From: Nitriliruptoraceae bacterium
GTDB taxonomy: Bacteria > Actinomycetota > Nitriliruptoria > Nitriliruptorales > Nitriliruptoraceae
Assembly: GCA_007120485.1 (NCBI GenBank)
Contig: SKNP01000369.1
Coordinates: 1 to 9,635, forward strand
Direction: 5' to 3'
Length of the DNA stretch: 9,635 nucleotides
Each line of letters opens with the position of its first letter. Position 1 is the stretch's first letter. This document shows positions 6,401 to 9,635 of the stretch, one piece after another. Both the position numbers and the translations under genes were made by a program. Below the pieces are notes generated by a model, which worked only from the letters and a program-made list of their open reading frames with translations, was not told the DNA's origin and ran no database searches.

Positions 6401-6637
6401 GGCAGGAATCCCTCGATCCTCGGCGACCCGGCCCCAAGCGACCTCGCCAGTTGCCGGCGCATCTTCGACGAGGTTGACGGACCCACCCTCGAGCGCCTCC
6501 ACTCCCTGGACGTTGCAGGCCGGCAGGCGGCCCCAGACATCCCGGACTGGGTCGTTCCACCTGGTGCGGGGCCCGCCAGCACGGAGATGTGCCGAGGGGC
6601 AGCTGCTGCCGGTCGCACGGGGGAGGTATCGCCGTGA
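6401..6637 (+). pseudogene. Start-less protein-like reading frame overlapping the acyltransferase start
   Basis: From the in-frame TAG at 6398-6400 to TGA at 6635-6637 runs an open frame of 78 codons with coding-like composition: hand counting the first 50 codons gives about 84% G/C at third, 73% at first and 50% at second positions. The peptide looks natural, with LASCRRIFDEVDGPTLERL and AAPDIPDWVV. It has no ATG, GTG or TTG start until an ATG very near the end. In-frame ATGs exist upstream (6362, 6371) but the TAG separates them. The TGA overlaps the acyltransferase GTG as GTGA, an arrangement typical of coupled genes. It may be a decayed or truncated gene, or use an unusual start. Family not recognised; a chance open frame in GC-rich DNA is possible. 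Confidence 0.35.
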
Positions 6638-7959
6638 CACCAGAGGCGGATCGCGATCGCTATCCGGACGCGCTACGGGCGGGCGCCTTGCTGGTGGTGG
6701 TGTTCGGCCACTGGCTGGCGACGCTGCCGCGGCTCGAGGATGGCCGGATGGTCGACACCGACCACCTCCTGGCCGTGTGGGACGCGGCGGGCGCCCTGAC
6801 CTGGATCCTGCAGGTGGTCCCGCTGTTCGTGTTCGTGTCCGCCGCCGTCGCCGCCGACGGCGTCGAACGGCGCCAGACGGGAGCTGACGGCGAGCAGCTG
6901 CGCTGGTGGTCCTCCCGCGCGTTGGCGTTGGCGCGGCCGAGCGTGACCTACCTCGCCGTGCTCGCCGTCATGGCCATCATCGCGGTGTTCAGTGGGGGCC
7001 GGCTGCTCGGACCGCTCAACCAGTCGCTGACGGTGCACCTGTGGTTCCTGCTCATGCTCCTCGCCGTACAGGCGCTGCTGCCGCTGTCCGTAGGGCTGGA
7101 CCGGCGGTTCGGGCTCGGGGCGGCCGGTCTGCTGCTCGCTGCCGCGGTCCTGATCGACATCCTGCGTGCGCAAGCGTTCTCGGTCAGCGATCTGCTCCGT
7201 CTCGGCGACGCCGTGACCTCGACGGGCGGCGGCATCGGGTGGCTGAACTACCTCGCCGTGTGGTTGCTGCCGCAGCAGCTGGGCATCGCCTGGAAGCGTG
7301 GTCGCCTGTCGGGTGCGTGGACCGGTGTCGGCCTCGTGCTCTTCGCGCTGGTGTGGCTGGGCGCCTCGGTGTGGTCCGGCTACCCGGTCGCGGTGGTCGG
7401 CGGCGAGCTGGACGGCTCCACCAACGTGCTGCCTCCGACCGCCGCGTTGGTGGGGGTGATGTGGCTGCAGATCGGTCTGGTGCTGGTGGCCGAACCGCTG
7501 GCGCGTCGCGTGCTCGCCGGGCCCCGCGTGGCGAAGGTGGTCGCGATCCTCGGTGCGCTCGGCATGCCGCTGTACCTGTGGCACAAGCTGGCGGAGCTGC
7601 CGGCGGCCTGGCTGGGTGAACAGCTCGGCGTCATGATCGACGCCGGCGTCCCAGGTGTCCCCGGTTTCTGGGCCGGGCGGCTGTGGTGGTTGGTGCTCTG
7701 CGCCTTGGTGGTCGCACCGGTGCTGGCGGCGGTCGTCTGGTTCGAGACCCGTCGACGTCCCAACGTGCCGCCGACCACCTCGACCGCCGCAGCGCTGGCC
7801 GGCGGCGGTGCGTTGCTGGTCGGGATCGGTGTGGCGCTGGCGTTCGGTGCCCAACCGGGCGCGGTCGTCGGTGTGGTCGCGGTGGCGGCAGCGTCGTGGC
7901 TGCTTCGCGACCACCCGCAGCTCCGAGCCGACCGGCCGGCGGCGGCCCGGGACGGGTAG
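6634..7959 (+). CDS. Membrane acyltransferase, family 3
   Basis: A 441-aa polytopic membrane protein of the acyltransferase-3 family, which moves acyl groups across or at the membrane onto sugars, lipids or peptides at the cell surface. The N-terminal signature is clear: YPDALRAGALLVVVFGHW contains R15 and H26 in the family's R-x10-H spacing. About ten hydrophobic segments follow, including LTWILQVVPLFVFVSAAVAA, VHLWFLLMLLAVQALLPL and LGALGMPLYLWHKLAELP. A His-containing helix, a WFL element and a basic cytoplasmic end (RDHPQLRADRPAAARDG) are as in actinobacterial relatives. There is no extra SGNH domain. The GTG start is firmly placed by GGAGGT (6622-6627) 6 nt upstream. It overlaps the preceding start-less frame by 4 bp and is followed by the 54-bp repeats. 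The acceptor cannot be told from sequence. Confidence 0.88.
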   Translation: MTPEADRDRYPDALRAGALLVVVFGHWLATLPRLEDGRMVDTDHLLAVWDAAGALTWILQVVPLFVFVSAAVAADGVERRQTGADGEQLRWWSSRALALARPSVTYLAVLAVMAIIAVFSGGRLLGPLNQSLTVHLWFLLMLLAVQALLPLSVGLDRRFGLGAAGLLLAAAVLIDILRAQAFSVSDLLRLGDAVTSTGGGIGWLNYLAVWLLPQQLGIAWKRGRLSGAWTGVGLVLFALVWLGASVWSGYPVAVVGGELDGSTNVLPPTAALVGVMWLQIGLVLVAEPLARRVLAGPRVAKVVAILGALGMPLYLWHKLAELPAAWLGEQLGVMIDAGVPGVPGFWAGRLWWLVLCALVVAPVLAAVVWFETRRRPNVPPTTSTAAALAGGGALLVGIGVALAFGAQPGAVVGVVAVAAASWLLRDHPQLRADRPAAARDG

Positions 7960-7964
7960 GGGGC

Positions 7965-8080
7965 GTCCGCTCGAGGTCAGCCGACCGCGCACGCCCTGGC
8001 GCGGTCGCCGGTGCGACCGTCCGCTCGAGGTCAGCCGACCGCGCACGCCCTGGCGCGGTCGCCGGTGCGACCGACCGCTC
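7965..8080. repeat. Perfect 54-bp tandem duplication (two units plus partial third)
   Basis: Unit 1 (7965-8018) and unit 2 (8019-8072) read as identical over 54 bp, and 8073-8080 (GACCGCTC) repeats the first eight bases of the unit with one mismatch. Each unit begins GTCCGCTCGAGGTC and ends GCCGGTGCGACC. The array fills most of the 134-bp gap between the convergent acyltransferase and Ig-like genes. Perfect identity suggests a recent duplication or an array that varies in copy number. Confidence 0.95.
7982..8061. terminator. Duplicated hairpins between convergent genes
   Basis: Each 54-bp unit carries CGACCGCGC and GCGCGGTCG as a perfect 9-bp stem with an 8-nt loop (7982-8007 and 8036-8061). 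An alternative hairpin, CGGTCGC-CGGT-GCGACCG, overlaps each 3' arm (8002-8019 and 8056-8073; the second copy ends one base into the partial third unit). Position just past both stop codons suggests a bidirectional terminator present twice. No T-tract. Confidence 0.5.
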
Positions 8081-8093
8081 CCGGGTCCGTGCG

Positions 8094-8495
8094 CTAAGCC
8101 GGCAGGTGCACGGATGCGGTGGTCGGCCCGACGTCGGCGTCCCAGGCCAGCCCCTTCGCCCCGACGTCGGTCAGACGCAGGTCGTAGCGGCCGGCGGGGC
8201 CGGTCATCCGGAAACGGATCCGCCCGAACAGGTCGGTCGTTCCCTGGACGGTGCGCGTCCGCTCGGGGCCGCGGACCTCGGCCTCCACGGCGACGTCCGG
8301 GCAGCGTCGCCCGTCCGCGTCCCGAACCTCGACGCGGAAGGTCGCGCGCAGCTGACCGTCGTCCAGCACCTCGCCGTCCAGGACGTCCAGTGCGTCGACC
8401 TGCAAGGGCTCGGTGAACAGGCCGGACTTCGGCAGGGCGTCAGGCTGCCGCTCGAGGTCGGGTGTGGGACGACGACGGCGGCGACGCAAGCGCAC
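8094..8495 (-). CDS. Small Ig-like (Big/CarboxypepD_reg-like) domain protein
   Basis: 133 aa. Residues about 45-133 read as a beta-sandwich: ATFRVEVRDADGRRCPDVAV, then VQGTTDLFGRIRFRM, then AGRYDLRLTDVGAKGLAWD. The spacing of the D-A-x-G turn, the T-D-x-x-G-x-x-x-F strand pair and the G-x-Y/D-x-x-L strand resembles bacterial Ig-like or prealbumin-like modules usually found as parts of secreted enzymes. Here the module stands almost alone behind an arginine run (VRLRRRRRRP) with no signal peptide, which is odd. The GTG start at 8495 is the only canonical one before an upstream in-frame stop and lacks a strong binding site. The gene lies 51 nt downstream of tag on the same strand, so cotranscription is likely. 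Function unknown. Confidence 0.7.
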   Translation of the reverse strand: MRLRRRRRRPTPDLERQPDALPKSGLFTEPLQVDALDVLDGEVLDDGQLRATFRVEVRDADGRRCPDVAVEAEVRGPERTRTVQGTTDLFGRIRFRMTGPAGRYDLRLTDVGAKGLAWDADVGPTTASVHLPA

Positions 8496-8546
8496 GACGG
8501 GAGCCTCGTGACGGCGATGGACGGGCTCGCGGACGGTACCCGCCGG

Positions 8547-9176
8547 TCAGTCCGGCGAGGCGGTCCTCCCCCGACGCCAGCAGCCGGCGAGGTGGTCGTC
8601 GACCACGCCCAGCGCCTGCATCGCGGCGTAACAGGTGGTCGGTCCGACGAACCGGAAGCCGTACTGCTTGAGCGTCCGTGACAGCGCCGCGGAGGCCGGG
8701 GTCGACGCCGGGACGTCATCGAGGTCCTGCGGAGGTGGGGGAGGGGGCGAGGGCGCGAAGGACCACACCAGGTCGCTGAGCGACCCGCCCGCCTCCATGA
8801 GCGAACGGAACGCGTGCGCGTTGCTGATCGTCGCTTCGATCTTCGCGCGGTTGCGCACGATCCCGGTGTCAGCGAGCAGCGCGGCCACCTCGTCGTCACC
8901 GAACCCGGCGACGACGTCCGGGTCGAAGCCCGCGAAGGCCCGTCGGAACGCTTCGCGCTTGCGCAGGATCGTCAGCCACGACAGTCCGGCCTGGAAGCCT
9001 TCGAGACACAGCTTCTCGAACACCGCGCGTTCGCCGCGCACCGGTCGACCCCACTCGGTGTCGTGGTAGGTGACGTAGTCGGGATCGTCGCCGCACCACC
9101 CGCACCGGGCCCGGCCGTCCGGGTGCCGCCGGAGCCCACCGGCGGGGGCCGATACGCGGTCAGCCTGGTCGCTCAT
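8547..9176 (-). CDS. tag: DNA-3-methyladenine glycosylase I
   Basis: Removes 3-methyladenine (and 3-methylguanine) from alkylated DNA, starting base excision repair, with AP endonuclease and polA acting afterwards. 209 aa against 187 in E. coli; the extra length is an N-terminal extension of about 21 residues. The structural zinc ligands match E. coli Tag C4/H17/H175/C179 in spacing: C25 (RCGWC), H38 (YHDTEWG), H195 and C199 (HLAGC). The base-binding pocket is kept: E59 and W67 in LEGFQAGLSW. FVGPTTCYAAMQALGVVDDH is characteristic. Residues around 145-152 include six consecutive prolines in a region that is variable in the family. The ATG at 9176 is preferred; GTG 9218 would add 14 residues. 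Both have weak binding sites. It is divergent from rpsA, with the Ig-like gene 51 nt downstream. Confidence 0.96.
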   Translation of the reverse strand: MSDQADRVSAPAGGLRRHPDGRARCGWCGDDPDYVTYHDTEWGRPVRGERAVFEKLCLEGFQAGLSWLTILRKREAFRRAFAGFDPDVVAGFGDDEVAALLADTGIVRNRAKIEATISNAHAFRSLMEAGGSLSDLVWSFAPSPPPPPPQDLDDVPASTPASAALSRTLKQYGFRFVGPTTCYAAMQALGVVDDHLAGCWRRGRTASPD

Positions 9177-9232
9177 CGCTCGCCTGACGTCGTCCGGAGC
9201 TCGCGCGGCAGGCCGCACACCGCGCCGCAGCG

Positions 9233-9312
9233 TTGACAGGGTGCGGGCAGGCTGCGACCCTTTACCGCTCCGCCTGGTCCAGGTGTTCGCTTCGCCTGTG
9301 CAGGCGTACCAT
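9233..9312 (+). promoter_or_regulatory. Candidate rpsA promoters
   Basis: A perfect consensus -35 TTGACA (9233-9238) is followed 17 nt later by a poor -10, GACCCT (9256-9261). Further on, TACCAT (9307-9312) is a better -10 (four of six consensus bases, including T1, A2 and T6) but lacks a good -35. Either could drive rpsA. The second would start transcription near 9319, exactly at the hairpin below. Confidence 0.35.
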
Positions 9313-9318
9313 CGAGCG

Positions 9319-9348
9319 GTACGACCGCACCTACCACTGCGGTCGTAC
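9319..9348 (+). promoter_or_regulatory. Perfect inverted repeat in the rpsA leader
   Basis: GTACGACCGCA (9319-9329) and TGCGGTCGTAC (9338-9348) form an 11-bp perfect stem with an 8-nt loop, 71 nt before the rpsA start. It could be a DNA operator between tag and rpsA or an RNA hairpin at the 5' end of the rpsA mRNA. It is too far from any upstream gene end on the plus strand to be an obvious terminator. Confidence 0.5.
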
Positions 9349-9419
9349 GTCCCGCCTCGGCGTGACGCACCGCGAGGAACCTACCCCGACCGATCCTTCG
9401 ACGAGAGACCGACGCCCCG

Positions 9420-9635
9420 ATGTCCGACACCCCCGAGACCCAGACCTCCGCCCCCGACGCCGGTTCCGGCATCGAAGCCAACCCGGAAGCGACCGACCCG
9501 GTCGTCATCAGCCAGGATCCGGGTGGCACCATGACCTCCACCGGCGACGTCATCGTCGAGAACGACATCAGCGACGACGAGTTCGAAGCCGCCCTGGAGG
9601 GCTCCGTCACCGCGATGGAGGACGGCAAGATCATC
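9420..9635 (+). CDS. rpsA: 30S ribosomal protein S1, N-terminus (runs off window)
   Basis: The first 72 codons, with ATG at 9420-9422. S1 is an RNA-binding protein of the small ribosomal subunit that helps load structured mRNAs. Only the leader and the start of the first S1 domain are seen: an acidic, Thr/Ser/Pro-rich tail (SDTPETQTSAPD), then ENDISDDEFEAALEGSVTAM and EDGKII, which aligns with the actinobacterial S1 segment just before the first OB-fold strand (in mycobacteria DFLAAIDKTIKYFNDGDIVEG). Its place near polA agrees with the mycobacterial polA-rpsA order. The tail is longer than in mycobacteria. Ribosome binding is unclear: only GAGAG about 14 nt upstream. The OB-folds are outside the window, so the name rests on the N-terminus and synteny. 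Confidence 0.78.
   Translation, partial: MSDTPETQTSAPDAGSGIEANPEATDPVVISQDPGGTMTSTGDVIVENDISDDEFEAALEGSVTAMEDGKII

Noticed and set aside
6284..6640. 118-codon minus-strand open frame upstream of the AhpD-like gene.
   Set aside because: Composition by codon position favours the plus-strand frame; the peptide is unlike any domain I know and lacks a ribosome-binding site. I cannot fully exclude it.
6673..8046. 457-codon minus-strand open frame crossing the acyltransferase and the 54-bp repeats.
   Set aside because: Low-complexity HRRQ/GR-rich antisense product of a clear membrane-protein gene.
7683..8681. 332-codon plus-strand open frame running through the tandem repeat (18-residue peptide repeat) and over the minus-strand genes.
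   Set aside because: Its composition follows antisense and off-frame sequence of three well-supported genes; the repeat is in frame only because 54 is divisible by three.
8748..8768. G-rich tract inside tag that might suggest a G-quadruplex or phase-variable run.
   Set aside because: It encodes the proline stretch (CCC CCT CCC CCA CCT CCG) with mixed codons, so no homopolymer long enough for slippage is present.

Overview
The window is high-GC DNA with strong G/C preference at third codon positions, many GTG starts and TAGNNT-like -10 elements. This suggests a high-GC actinobacterium. The order pdtaR-type regulator, polA, rpsA resembles the Mycobacterium Rv1626/Rv1629/Rv1630 neighbourhood. 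A deep-branching actinobacterial class such as Nitriliruptoria is a guess, not shown by the sequence.

Layout, left to right. A truncated minus-strand osmoprotectant-type ABC permease runs off the left edge; its promoter-like sequence lies around 641-670. A plus-strand tRNA-Leu(CAA) at 786-869 is followed by a hairpin. A two-gene plus-strand unit comes next: a small coiled-coil protein (1010-1303) and an ANTAR response regulator of the PdtaR type (1309-1932). The 313-bp convergent gap 1933-2245 holds no gene but several strong inverted repeats. On the minus strand is a thioredoxin-TPR chaperedoxin (YbbN/CnoX type, 2246-3082), divergent from polA (3214-5886).

Convergent with polA is a minus-strand AhpD-like peroxidase-family gene (5940-6287). 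The 346-bp gap 6288-6633 holds repeated GACACCT motifs, a 12-bp palindrome and an open, protein-like stretch without a start codon. That stretch ends in a 4-bp overlap with a membrane acyltransferase-3 gene (6634-7959). A perfect 54-bp tandem duplication containing hairpins (7965-8072) separates it from two minus-strand genes: a small Ig-like-domain protein (8094-8495) and the DNA glycosylase gene tag (8547-9176). A 243-bp divergent region with a candidate promoter and a perfect 11-bp hairpin leads to the N-terminus of ribosomal protein S1 (rpsA, 9420 to the right edge).

The themes are replication and repair (polA, tag), translation (tRNA-Leu, rpsA), redox and protein protection (CnoX type, AhpD type), RNA-level regulation (ANTAR protein) and envelope functions (permease, acyltransferase). 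I see no CRISPR, insertion sequence, phage or obvious defence system. Most of the window is housekeeping chromosome. The parts that deserve a second look are the intergenic structures and some start-codon anomalies, not a clear new multi-gene system.
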